NCBI GenBank assembly: GCA_020350905.1
Contig: CP070843.1
Location: forward strand, 3,193,311 to 3,199,293
Direction: 5' to 3'
Source: Deltaproteobacteria bacterium
GTDB lineage: Bacteria > Desulfobacterota > Syntrophobacteria > BM002
Length of the DNA stretch: 5,983 nt
Position 1 is the first letter of the stretch. Every line of letters begins with the position of its first letter. The position numbers and the translations under genes were made by a program. This document shows positions 1-5,954 of this stretch, one piece after another. The notes beneath the pieces were generated by a model that made no database searches, had not been told where the DNA came from, and saw nothing but the letters and a program-made list of their open reading frames with translations.

Positions 1-10
1 CCTTTCGCAT
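1..10 (-). CDS. Start of a gene running off the left edge (partial)
   Basis: An ATG at 10-8 begins Met-Arg-Lys and leaves the window at once, so no product can be named. The start is supported by a purine-rich stretch just upstream on the minus strand (GGGGAAAGGGA, ending 5 nt before the ATG) and by the sigma70-like promoter at 77-106, which points in this direction and would give a leader of roughly 60 nt. What is seen is only promoter, ribosome binding site and start codon in the right order; that they mark a real gene is inference. Confidence 0.4.
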
Positions 11-76
11 AACTATCCCTTTCCCCTGCTGTTGGGAAAAAATGTGTTGCTGAATTAGATAATCTTAAATAATATC

Positions 77-106
77 AATATAATGGGTATCAGCAGTCTG
101 TGTCAA
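77..106 (-). promoter_or_regulatory. Sigma70-like promoter for the gene off the left edge
   Basis: Read on the minus strand there is a perfect -35 box TTGACA (106-101), an 18-nt spacer and TATATT (82-77) as -10 box; TTATAT one base earlier gives a 17-nt spacer. It lies in the gap after the guanylate-kinase-like gene and points at the ATG at position 10. This is the best promoter match in the window and suggests that the gene beyond the left edge is transcribed on its own. No convincing rho-independent terminator is visible between 107 and 269; a 5-bp inverted repeat at 242-255 (ACCAT/ATGGT) lacks a T-run. Confidence 0.65.
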
Positions 107-269
107 GTAAAAAGAAGAGACCGTTTCAATTGGAAAAGAAGCATGTAAGAGTGATTAGATTCCTTTAGATTTCCTGGCCCGTTTCTGTCTAACGAATAAT
201 GGTTTGATTGCAACCAAGCCCGGCGGTGACCTAGTGTCAAGACCATCTTCATGGTGCCGCGACGCAGAT

Positions 270-1028
270 TTATGATTGATCCGGCTCGGGCACAAAATCC
301 TTTTCCCAATATTCCACCCCGGGGGGAATCTCGCCCTGCAGAAGAGCTGCAAAAGCCAGAAGCGCCTTTCGCGCATCTCCAATCGGGTAATAAAATGCAT
401 CCCAGTGCTCGCTGTCCTCTCCGTCATGGTTGGGAATGACATAATCAAACTTCCAGGCTTCCCTCAATTCTACGACGGCGCTAGCCACACGCTTTTCAAT
501 GTTTTCCAGGTCTTTCAGTGAGAGATTGATTTTCTGACGTTTGGTGCGACGCAACAGCTTCCTTCGCATGATATCCGGGAGTAATTCTTCCAGATTGGTC
601 CGCTGAGAGGGGTCTTTCAGAAACAGGATCTCCTCCTGGGAAAGGGGGGATAGAAAAACCTTAAGTGTAGGAATTTCCTGTAATTCCTTACATTCACTGA
701 GTTTTGCGGGAATGAAGGGATTTCCCTCAAAAAAAGCGTCCTTATCCTGATCAAGGATCTTCTTGATACTTGCTATCTCGACGGCTTGTAAATCTCCCCT
801 GACGATGGCAGAGGTGAATCCGGGCTTCTTTGAGAGTTCTTCTATTCTAGCCCTGGGGCGGAAATAGTAATCCACCCCTTCCTGCTCTCCCGGCCTTGGA
901 TCACGGCTGTTGTATAGTACAATTTGCTGTAGCCTGCCTGCCAGATGGGGATAAAATTTGCGTAATGCACTATAAAGCGGGCCCGTCCCAACACACGAAG
1001 GCCCAGATAATATGACGAATCTGCTCAT
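270..1028 (-). CDS. Guanylate-kinase-fold protein with degenerate P-loop
   Basis: A 252-aa protein with the layout of bacterial guanylate kinase (Gmk, normally about 200-210 aa; GMP + ATP to GDP + ADP). The N-terminus ILSGPSCVGTGPL (residues 6-18) matches the Gmk P-loop GPSGxGKST in position but has Thr for the catalytic Lys (residue 15) and Gly-Pro for the Ser-Thr that holds Mg-ATP. The GMP-binding segment is well kept: SRDPRPGEQEGVDYYF at 41-56, matching the family's TTRxPRPGExxGxDYxF. The C-terminal half has an Arg-rich lid-like stretch (MRRKLLRRTKR, 154-164) and FDYVIPN (194-200), equivalent to the Gmk FDYVVxN strand. About 45 extra C-terminal residues follow. The ATG at 1028 is preceded by AGAAGGGA, about 8 nt away. 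Family membership is fairly secure; a GMP-binding, non-catalytic or otherwise changed role is inference. It should not be taken as the housekeeping gmk. Confidence 0.8.
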   Translation of the reverse strand: MSRFVILSGPSCVGTGPLYSALRKFYPHLAGRLQQIVLYNSRDPRPGEQEGVDYYFRPRARIEELSKKPGFTSAIVRGDLQAVEIASIKKILDQDKDAFFEGNPFIPAKLSECKELQEIPTLKVFLSPLSQEEILFLKDPSQRTNLEELLPDIMRRKLLRRTKRQKINLSLKDLENIEKRVASAVVELREAWKFDYVIPNHDGEDSEHWDAFYYPIGDARKALLAFAALLQGEIPPGVEYWEKDFVPEPDQS

Positions 1029-1083
1029 CTGTTGTTCCCTTCTGAGTTCATTTAGTTTAAGCCATTGGTGTTTAAGGGGTACT

Positions 1084-1151
1084 CTTCAATTCATATTGAA
1101 GCTCCCTACAGCCCGCCTAAGGCGGAGGGGGAATGCGCTCGCTAGAGCATT
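1084..1151. repeat. Three small inverted repeats between parA-like and guanylate-kinase-like genes
   Basis: The 124-nt gap (1029-1152) holds three hairpin-capable sequences. CTTCAAT/ATTGAAG with a 4-nt loop spans 1084-1101. The perfect palindrome CCGCCTAAGGCGG spans 1113-1125. AATG..CTC/GAG-CATT, bulged, spans 1132-1151, directly after the parA-like stop codon. None is followed by a T-run on the minus strand, so none is a classical rho-independent terminator; they could be mRNA 3'-end or processing structures, or chance. No good promoter for the downstream gene was found here, so read-through from parA remains possible. Confidence 0.4.
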
Positions 1152-1152
1152 T

Positions 1153-1911
1153 TCAAATGGTGGTCTTCGAAAGTATAGTTTCTCGAATGTTTTGCCATAG
1201 GTTTTGATATGATTTTGAAGCCACTGACTTTGGTAAGAAGGCGGCAACCGGTTCACGTTGAATGCCCATTCTTTCGATCTGGGACAAATAAGGAATAGCG
1301 CTTTGTAAAATACCTTTGAACTCGTTCAACACTGCAGCCATGAGTTCACGGTGCATTTTTTTGCGCTTATCGACCATCGAAAAGAAGCTGTAGATGTTAC
1401 TTACATCATATTTATTTTTCTTGCAGAATGACAGTAATTGCCTATGGGTTCGCACAGACAACGTGGTTGGGATAAGGGGAACGAGAGTGTAATCAACAGC
1501 GTTGAATATATTCTCCGCCAGTATACTGATGGTGACCGGGCAGTCAAGAATGATCAAGTCATATTTATTCTTAAGAGGATCTAGAATTCTTGTCAGCCGA
1601 TGTTTTGAACGTTTCAATTCATTAAAAGTGACATCTAATTTGCGATGAGAAAAATCAGCTGGCAACAGGTCTAGGTTGTCATAATCAGTACCTTTGATGC
1701 TCTTATCAACCTGCTTGCCTCCCTTGATGAACTGTTTTGCCCCGGACTTGAGTTTGGGCTTTACCCTGAAATAGTAGGTTGCGGAACTTTGCGGATCGAG
1801 ATCGCAAATTAGGGTTCTGGAGCCTGCCTGCGCTGCCAGATAGGACAAGTTTACTGCTGCCGCAGTTTTGCCCACACCGCCTTTATTACTGTATAATGCC
1901 AGCGTTGTCAT
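1153..1911 (-). CDS. ParA/Soj-type partitioning ATPase
   Basis: A 252-aa cytoplasmic P-loop ATPase of the ParA/MinD family, full length for the short (Soj-like) type without an N-terminal DNA-binding domain. Seen in the protein: deviant Walker A KGGVGKTA (10-17) with the signature Lys10; Walker A' CDLDPQSSAT (36-45), the ParA-type DxDPQ; Walker B LIILDCPV (119-126); and a family-typical C-terminus REPVAAFLPKSVASKSYQNL (209-228). ATP-bound ParA dimers bind DNA nonspecifically and position plasmids, chromosomes, chemoreceptor arrays or carboxysomes through a partner that stimulates ATPase activity. No ParB-like partner gene is present in the window. It is the last gene of the sixA-CHAD-parA run, starting 14 nt after the CHAD gene, with a weak purine-rich ribosome binding site (AGAAAGAGATGG). 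That placement suggests its cargo is linked to CHAD or polyphosphate rather than to chromosome segregation; this is inference. Confidence 0.92.
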   Translation of the reverse strand: MTTLALYSNKGGVGKTAAAVNLSYLAAQAGSRTLICDLDPQSSATYYFRVKPKLKSGAKQFIKGGKQVDKSIKGTDYDNLDLLPADFSHRKLDVTFNELKRSKHRLTRILDPLKNKYDLIILDCPVTISILAENIFNAVDYTLVPLIPTTLSVRTHRQLLSFCKKNKYDVSNIYSFFSMVDKRKKMHRELMAAVLNEFKGILQSAIPYLSQIERMGIQREPVAAFLPKSVASKSYQNLWQNIRETILSKTTI

Positions 1912-1925
1912 GAAACCATCTCTTT

Positions 1926-3467
1926 CTATTTTGAAGTGAAAAGTTTTCGGAAAGACGTCTTATTTGCAGGCGATGCATAGTCTGTAAAGGTTTTGGCAAA
2001 AGCATCTTTAGCTGCCTGTTTTTCTCTATCCAACGTGCCAATCAGGCTGCCAATTGCCACAAGCGTTTTTTTAGATTGCTGATCGGTTGCGGGCAGTTCT
2101 TCGGCAATTTTCAGAAGATATTCTTCCTGAACACAGAAGTCATTAAAGTCTCCTAAATTGTCTTGTAGCTTCTTCAATTGCTCAATCAAAACATTGACTT
2201 TCTTGCGGGGAAATAGACTGGAGAAGAACTCCAGCAAGTATCGCAGCTTCTTACATTCAATTCTTAGAAGATGCAGCATCTCGTCTTTAGTGTCCTTAAG
2301 AATCAAGTTGCCGTCTTTTACAGTACGCCGGTATTTCTTATAGATTCTTTTCCGCGCAAGATCAATTATTGGGAGATCAGCATTAGCTACCGTCGGAGAA
2401 GCCTGTCGTGGTTCATTTAAAAACACATCCCAATTCTGTAAGATTCGTTTATATTTTCTCGAGTCCAAACCACTAATGACTTCCTGAAAAGCCGTTGATC
2501 GTTTTTCCCGTAAATAATCAAATAATGTATCAATGTTGTCACGCAATACAGCAGGCAGCATCGCTTTGTAGTTAACCTCATTGAGGAGATAGACGTCTAA
2601 ATCTCGCAGCTGGTTAGAGATTTTACCCACAAAAGCAAAACCTTTTCTAAATCGGTCGGTCGTCTCCGCCGGGAATACATTTTTAATCTGACCCAAAGCA
2701 GAGCGGGTACGGCGAATAGCCACTCGGAAATCATGTACAAATTCCGTATCCAGGTCCTTCTCAATATGGGCTTCGTTGATCCTTATTACATGCAACAAAA
2801 AGCGTAAAATGACTTTGGTTGCTTCATCAGAGGGCATGTCGGGGTCGAGATGGATATTTAATTTTGTAGAATAATTTCCCGGTTTCTTATCAGCCACTCT
2901 AAGTGCTTCAAAGTAGATATCTTCTTTTTTGCTTGCTGTAAATCCGGCTTCCTTCAATCGCTTGCTTAAGTTTTGAGAATACCTTGGATATCCTTTAACT
3001 GGTTTCAACCACAAATAAGTAGCCAACGCCGGTATGTGTTTGTCAGGAGACGACCGAATTTCTTCATAGATCAATCGAGCCACTGTTTTTTCATTGTGGT
3101 TCAAAATACGATAAGGTGTTGCTCGGGAATATACTTCAGCAAGTTTTAAAAGTGCCCTCATTTTTATGATCGGTGCCAGTTGTTCTTTTAATTCACTATC
3201 GGGAAAATCCCAAATAAAAACTGGGGGAGCGGTGATTTCAGCACTGTGAATAATCGTGCTTTCAAACAACTTGCGTAAGACAAGCTTGTTTCCGGACTCA
3301 TACAAAACAAGCGATTTATTAAACAAGCGCCAGTCAAACGTATCGTAAATCGCCATACTTTCAGAAACGAATCGCTCTTTTTTGGTTGAATAATGATCGG
3401 CCAAGTCGCTCATCAACTGTTGCTCATCATACCCGTCTGGAAAACTGAATTGCAGAGTAGGGCGCAT
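1926..3467 (-). CDS. CHAD-domain protein with CYTH-like N-terminus
   Basis: A 513-aa protein with no membrane segments. The C-terminal half (about 213-495) is a CHAD domain, a helical bundle lined with conserved His, Arg and Lys that binds inorganic polyphosphate. Visible hallmarks are VHDFRVAIRRTRSAL (244-258), LRIECKKLRYLLEFF (401-415) and LGDFND (438-443), plus dense basic residues such as ARKRIYKKYRR (371-381). The N-terminus (about 1-70) resembles a CYTH (triphosphate tunnel) domain in its YDTFDWRLFNKSLVLY stretch (41-56) and LVLRK (62-66), but the diagnostic ExExK motif is absent; strand one reads LQFSFP. Residues about 95-205 form a linker I cannot assign. CYTH-CHAD fusions are known, and CHAD proteins localise to polyphosphate granules in bacteria that make them. 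The ATG at 3467 has AGAGGA 7 nt upstream. It follows sixA by 78 nt and precedes parA by 14 nt, indicating one transcript. CHAD is secure; CYTH is likely but degenerate. Confidence 0.9.
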   Translation of the reverse strand: MRPTLQFSFPDGYDEQQLMSDLADHYSTKKERFVSESMAIYDTFDWRLFNKSLVLYESGNKLVLRKLFESTIIHSAEITAPPVFIWDFPDSELKEQLAPIIKMRALLKLAEVYSRATPYRILNHNEKTVARLIYEEIRSSPDKHIPALATYLWLKPVKGYPRYSQNLSKRLKEAGFTASKKEDIYFEALRVADKKPGNYSTKLNIHLDPDMPSDEATKVILRFLLHVIRINEAHIEKDLDTEFVHDFRVAIRRTRSALGQIKNVFPAETTDRFRKGFAFVGKISNQLRDLDVYLLNEVNYKAMLPAVLRDNIDTLFDYLREKRSTAFQEVISGLDSRKYKRILQNWDVFLNEPRQASPTVANADLPIIDLARKRIYKKYRRTVKDGNLILKDTKDEMLHLLRIECKKLRYLLEFFSSLFPRKKVNVLIEQLKKLQDNLGDFNDFCVQEEYLLKIAEELPATDQQSKKTLVAIGSLIGTLDREKQAAKDAFAKTFTDYASPANKTSFRKLFTSK

Positions 3468-3528
3468 GATTTGATCCTCTAGTTATTTGTTAAGCATCGC
3501 TCATAGACTCATTGCGACTTTGTGCGGG

Positions 3529-3547
3529 AAGTATTCGGGTCATACTT
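3529..3547. repeat. Inverted repeat at the sixA-like stop codon
   Basis: AAGTAT/ATACTT with a 7-nt loop overlaps the sixA-like stop (TAA at 3548-3546) within the 78-nt gap before the CHAD gene. The stem is short and AT-rich and no T-run follows on the minus strand, so it is unlikely to terminate transcription; it might modulate or process the shared mRNA, or be chance. Confidence 0.3.
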
Positions 3548-4049
3548 ACTCATCCTTGTAGCGTTTTGGATAATCAAAAAAGACAGATTCGCCTTTACCT
3601 TCTCGCACTTTCTTCCAATTGTCCACATCAAACCTGATGCAATAAACTCCGGTGGTAGGAATATTGTATACTGGATTTTGTTTGAGTAGCATATCTGCGA
3701 AATCGTTGAAATCGGGATTGTGTCCAAAGAGCATGATCGTTTTAGTCTTATCATCCTGATTTCTCACCATTTCGAGTAGATACCTTGCGCTGGAATGATA
3801 CATATTGTCGATATATTTAATCTTCTTCTTGGGATAGCCGATAGTTTTGGCAATAGTTATGGCCGTCTTTTTGGCTCTTTTTGCGGGACTCGACAGGATT
3901 AGGTCAGGCATAATTTGCCTGTTTTTCAGTTTTTTCCCCATAAATGGTGCATTTCTTTTTCCTCTTTTGTTCAGAGGTCTGTCGAAATCATCCAGACTGA
4001 GATCCTTCCAGCTCGATTTGGCGTGTCTAACTAAAATAATTGTCTTCAT
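3546..4049 (-). CDS. SixA-family phosphohistidine phosphatase (histidine phosphatase superfamily)
   Basis: A 167-aa protein of the histidine phosphatase superfamily, the size of SixA (about 160 aa). The catalytic motif LVRHAKSSW (6-14) includes the RHA triad with nucleophile His9. Then come DRPLNKRGKRNA (23-34), typical of SixA-like members, SSPAKRAKKTA (53-63) with the phosphate-contacting Ser and Arg, and LFGHNPD (107-113) with the second catalytic His110. In E. coli SixA dephosphorylates phosphohistidine on phosphotransfer proteins; the substrate here is unknown. The ATG at 4049 has a strong ribosome binding site, GGAAGGAG, 10 nt upstream. It is the first gene of the run with the CHAD and parA-like genes, which points to phosphate or polyphosphate physiology. 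Family assignment is firm; a function like E. coli SixA is not assured, so no symbol is given. Confidence 0.92.
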   Translation of the reverse strand: MKTIILVRHAKSSWKDLSLDDFDRPLNKRGKRNAPFMGKKLKNRQIMPDLILSSPAKRAKKTAITIAKTIGYPKKKIKYIDNMYHSSARYLLEMVRNQDDKTKTIMLFGHNPDFNDFADMLLKQNPVYNIPTTGVYCIRFDVDNWKKVREGKGESVFFDYPKRYKDE

Positions 4050-4081
4050 CTTGTAAAGACTCCTTCCAGGTTCTCAAGTAG

Positions 4082-4111
4082 AATATATTTTAACTTGCAG
4101 AAGTATGTCCT
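4082..4111 (-). promoter_or_regulatory. Possible promoter of the sixA-CHAD-parA operon
   Basis: On the minus strand AGGACA (4111-4106, four of six matches to TTGACA) is followed after 18 nt by TATATT (4087-4082, five of six matches to TATAAT), about 32 nt before the sixA-like ATG and just ahead of its strong ribosome binding site. The -10 is good and the -35 is weak, so this is tentative. It abuts and slightly overlaps the ppk2 remnant, which would mean the operon's control region lies beside or on dead coding sequence. The sharp inverted repeat at 4132-4150, about 20 nt upstream of the -35, is a possible operator. Confidence 0.35.
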
Positions 4112-4131
4112 CTAGCCCGATCTCGAGTAAC

Positions 4132-4150
4132 GTGCAGTTATTCCCTGCAC
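4132..4150. repeat. Inverted repeat upstream of the sixA operon
   Basis: GTGCAG (4132-4137) and CTGCAC (4145-4150) form a perfect 6-bp inverted repeat around a 7-nt centre. Its place, about 20 nt upstream of the possible -35 box of the sixA operon, would suit a dimeric regulator, but it also lies in the ppk2 remnant and may be chance. Confidence 0.3.
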
Positions 4151-4183
4151 TCGCAGATCCATCCGGCCAGACGCGCTGGAATA

Positions 4184-4205
4184 CCGACCATCAGAGCATG
4201 GTCGG
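4184..4205. repeat. 8-bp perfect inverted repeat inside the ppk2 remnant
   Basis: CCGACCAT (4184-4191) and ATGGTCGG (4198-4205) flank a 6-nt loop, making the strongest hairpin in the 384-nt gap between sixA and arfB. It is not followed by a T-run on either strand. It may be a product of the decay of this region (a small inverted duplication) or a binding site. Confidence 0.4.
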
Positions 4206-4419
4206 CCGCATCTTTGCTGACCACAGCCCGTGCATCCGGAATTTCTCAAGGTGCAAAAGCTCCCGGGATCCGTTGATTTCGCGACCATCTGGCCAAAGCG
4301 CTACGAATCGATTCGTGAACACGAAAAGCACTTGAGCCGCAATGGGATGGTCATTCTAAAGTTCTGGCTCAACGTCTCATAGGAAGAGCAGTGCCGCCTA
4401 TTTCATTGATGTCTCGCTA

Positions 4420-4439
4420 GATTGAACATTCGTTCAATC
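4420..4439. repeat. 8-bp hairpin overlapping the arfB stop, possible terminator
   Basis: GATTGAAC (4420-4427) and GTTCAATC (4432-4439) form a perfect 8-bp stem with a 4-nt loop. It covers the last codon and stop of arfB and sits between the converging ends of arfB (minus) and the ppk2 remnant (plus). The position is right for a transcription end, but the stem is AT-rich and lacks a T-run on either side, so the terminator call is weak. Confidence 0.4.
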
Positions 4440-4865
4440 GTCCAGGGAAACCCTCCAGGATCTTTCTCGTTTCAACTGAGCCCGATGCTTTTTCTCATCT
4501 ATGCGTTTCTGTTTTGCTGATGACGGTATTGTCACTGCTTTTCGCTTGGGCTTCCGTCTAAGGGCTTGCTGCAACAATTCAACGAAACGCTCCAGGGCTA
4601 CCTCTTTGTTGACTGCTTGGCTCCGGGTTTTCTGTGAGACGACCCGCAACACTCCTTCCTTACTGATACGAGTCGCCAGGTGGTCTAAGATGCGTTGTTT
4701 TTGGTCTGCAGTGAGGCTTGGGGAGTTAGCAAGGTCGAATCTGAGTGTCACCCGTGTGCTCACCTTGTTCACGTGCTGACCTCCAGGACCACTGCTGCGA
4801 GAGGCGGTGAAGTTCAGCTCATCCTCTGGAATAGAGAGTTGATCAGTTATCCGGATCATAGGCAT
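4434..4865 (-). CDS. arfB: Peptidyl-tRNA hydrolase ArfB (ribosome rescue)
   Basis: A 143-aa protein that matches ArfB (YaeJ, about 140 aa) over its whole length. ArfB enters the A site of ribosomes stalled on broken mRNA and hydrolyses the peptidyl-tRNA, as release factors do. The catalytic core SRSSGPGGQHVNKVSTRVTL (22-41) has the GGQ at 28-30, and the C-terminus is a long basic tail (RRKPKRKAV about 103-111, then KQKRIDEKKHRAQLKRERSW) which in ArfB lies in the empty mRNA channel. It lacks the domains of true release factors. It starts 30 nt after the permease gene and is probably co-transcribed with it. No clear Shine-Dalgarno stands before the ATG at 4865; a second ATG two codons in (4859) is an alternative and has none either. 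Confidence 0.95.
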   Translation of the reverse strand: MPMIRITDQLSIPEDELNFTASRSSGPGGQHVNKVSTRVTLRFDLANSPSLTADQKQRILDHLATRISKEGVLRVVSQKTRSQAVNKEVALERFVELLQQALRRKPKRKAVTIPSSAKQKRIDEKKHRAQLKRERSWRVSLDD

Positions 4866-4895
4866 AGGTTAGCAATTATGAACGTGATTGATAAC

Positions 4896-5909
4896 TTAAA
4901 TCTTTCCAACGTCTGGCGTGTTTCTTTGGGTGGCTTGGGCGCGGATAAGCTCGGGGGCCAATTCGTCCTGCTCGGTTTGTAGCTGCAGCAGCACGATGGC
5001 AGCGATTACCAGTACCCCTCCGAGGATTTGCAGGGGCTCGAGGATCTCACCGAGAAAGAGATAGGCGATGAACCCCGCTGAGATCGGCTCCAGGGTGGCC
5101 GTTATAGAGGCACGGGTTGAGCGGATGTAATTAATGCCAACGAAATAGAGACCAAAAGGGATGGCGGTACCCATGAATGCTATGTATATGAGCCCGAGCC
5201 ATTGCAGCAAAGTGAATCCAGCCCACAGGTAGTGAAAAGGAGGATAGAAAATGTACCAAGGGATTGCGGAGAATAGGAGGGCATAGAATAAGACGGTCCA
5301 GGGAGAATAGCGGTGCATGGCCCGTTCTCCCAGCAAGGCATACCCCGCATAGCAAACTGCCGATGCCAGTCCCCACACTATTCCCGCCCGGTTCAGTTGC
5401 AACAGCTGGAGGTTGTATGCTCCCACCACCAAGTAACAGCCAGCAAATGATAGCAGCAGGGAGAGTAACTTAGATACGGTAACCCGCTCCCTCCAGAAAC
5501 AGATGGAATAGAAAGCTACCAGGATTGGGGCCAGATATTGAAGGAGTATGGCCGCCGCCACTTGGATTTTGCTGATGGCAGTGAAGTAGGTTAGTTGAAC
5601 CAGGGCCATGACGACGCAGCCCAGGAATATGAAAAACCCTAGGTCTTTGGGTTGAATTCGAAAAAGATGTCTGGAGCGGATACCAAAGAAGACGGCGAGC
5701 AACAGCGATCCAAAGGTGGCCCTAACCTGGACTACGTCCAAAGGAGTAATTCCACTAGCAAAAAGCCCCTTACCAATTGTCCCGGATGCGGCCCAGAAGA
5801 TGGCTGCGGCAATTACATAAAGGTAGCCTTTTTTGGAACCAGCGACTGTAGCACCCCTTGAAGTCAAACTGGGCGTTGTTATAGAAGCTTTGTTAGGGTT
5901 TCGCTTCAT
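4896..5909 (-). CDS. EamA/DMT-superfamily permease, ten predicted membrane helices
   Basis: An inner-membrane transporter of the drug/metabolite family, with two EamA repeats (about residues 29-164 and 176-311 from the ATG at 5909), each with about five hydrophobic helices. Typical family features are YLYVIAAAIFWAASGTIGKG in helix 1, AAAILLQYLAPILVAFYS with FWRERVT (138-144) at the end of the first repeat, and LEPISAGFIAYLFLGE (273-288) in the second. About 25 polar residues follow the last helix. The substrate cannot be read from the sequence; DMT members export amino acids, metabolites or drugs. ATG 5909 is used here, giving 337 aa. A TTG at 5930 would add seven residues (MKLRNDF) and has GGGGTGGG close upstream, and the frame stays open to the right edge, so a longer protein is not excluded. 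It lies just upstream of arfB. Confidence 0.9.
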   Translation of the reverse strand: MKRNPNKASITTPSLTSRGATVAGSKKGYLYVIAAAIFWAASGTIGKGLFASGITPLDVVQVRATFGSLLLAVFFGIRSRHLFRIQPKDLGFFIFLGCVVMALVQLTYFTAISKIQVAAAILLQYLAPILVAFYSICFWRERVTVSKLLSLLLSFAGCYLVVGAYNLQLLQLNRAGIVWGLASAVCYAGYALLGERAMHRYSPWTVLFYALLFSAIPWYIFYPPFHYLWAGFTLLQWLGLIYIAFMGTAIPFGLYFVGINYIRSTRASITATLEPISAGFIAYLFLGEILEPLQILGGVLVIAAIVLLQLQTEQDELAPELIRAQATQRNTPDVGKI

Positions 5910-5934
5910 GAAATCATTTCGCAGTTTCAAAACC

Positions 5935-5954
5935 CACCCCGCTATCAGGGGGTG
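5935..5954 (-). terminator. Possible terminator or 5' hairpin ahead of the permease
   Basis: On the minus strand CACCCC, an 8-nt loop and GGGGTG (5954-5935) are followed by GGTTTTG. The GC-rich stem with a short T-run looks like a weak rho-independent terminator for a gene beyond the right edge. It could instead be a leader hairpin, since its 3' arm carries the only G-rich sequence near the alternative TTG start of the permease. If the permease frame truly begins further upstream, this would simply be coding sequence. Confidence 0.3.

Larger units (their letters stand above)
4105..4409 (+). pseudogene. Remnant of a polyphosphate kinase 2 (ppk2) gene, frameshifted and truncated
   Basis: PPK2 enzymes move phosphate between polyphosphate and nucleotides and are about 230-300 aa long. 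Only a middle piece survives. The best part, read from 4230, gives VHPEFLKVQKLP (4230-4265), then IWPKRYESIREHEKHL (4287-4334), then SRNGMVILKFWLNVS (4335-4379), a TAG at 4380, EEQCRLF and TGA at 4407. This matches the PPK2 pattern VRVHPE..QKLP..IWKxRYxxIxxFEKxLxxNGxxxLKFxLxVSKEEQ, with the stop where SK's Lys should be. An upstream piece in another frame (4105-4227), MSSSPISSNVQLF ... ADPS ... RWNTD ... VGRIF, resembles the preceding PPK2 segment MSGxNPQGVQVxSFxAPS...LWRTDxxLPxxGRIGIF. The YYEEVLVVR stretch that should join them is missing, with a frame change near 4228. The Walker A region and the C-terminus are absent. The second piece is convincing, the first is weaker; the alignment is from memory of the family. 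Confidence 0.8.

Noticed and set aside
155..448. A 97-codon minus-strand frame overlapping the end of the guanylate-kinase-like gene
   Set aside because: It overlaps a well-supported gene in another frame, its translation resembles no family I know, and there is no ribosome binding site worth noting.
270..1028. Housekeeping guanylate kinase gmk
   Set aside because: The P-loop lysine and following Ser/Thr are replaced and the protein is longer than Gmk, so the symbol would imply an activity that the sequence does not support.
3509..3754. An 81-codon minus-strand frame overlapping the end of the sixA-like gene
   Set aside because: Shadow frame of a gene with clear catalytic motifs; no recognisable protein features.
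4052..4064. TGTAAAGACTCC on the plus strand, resembling GKDS of the PPK2 Walker A region
   Set aside because: It is too far from the next PPK2-like segment to fit the family spacing, a TAG follows in frame, and the same bases serve as the ribosome binding site of the sixA-like gene; most likely chance.
4105..4335. A plus-strand 76-codon open frame in the gap upstream of sixA, as an intact small gene
   Set aside because: Its first part resembles one PPK2 segment, but after about 4228 the PPK2 match moves to another frame, so it is a piece of a pseudogene and not a functional small protein.
4501..4982. Plus-strand open frames opposite arfB and the end of the permease gene
   Set aside because: They lie antisense to conserved coding sequence, including the GGQ region, and show no protein family features.
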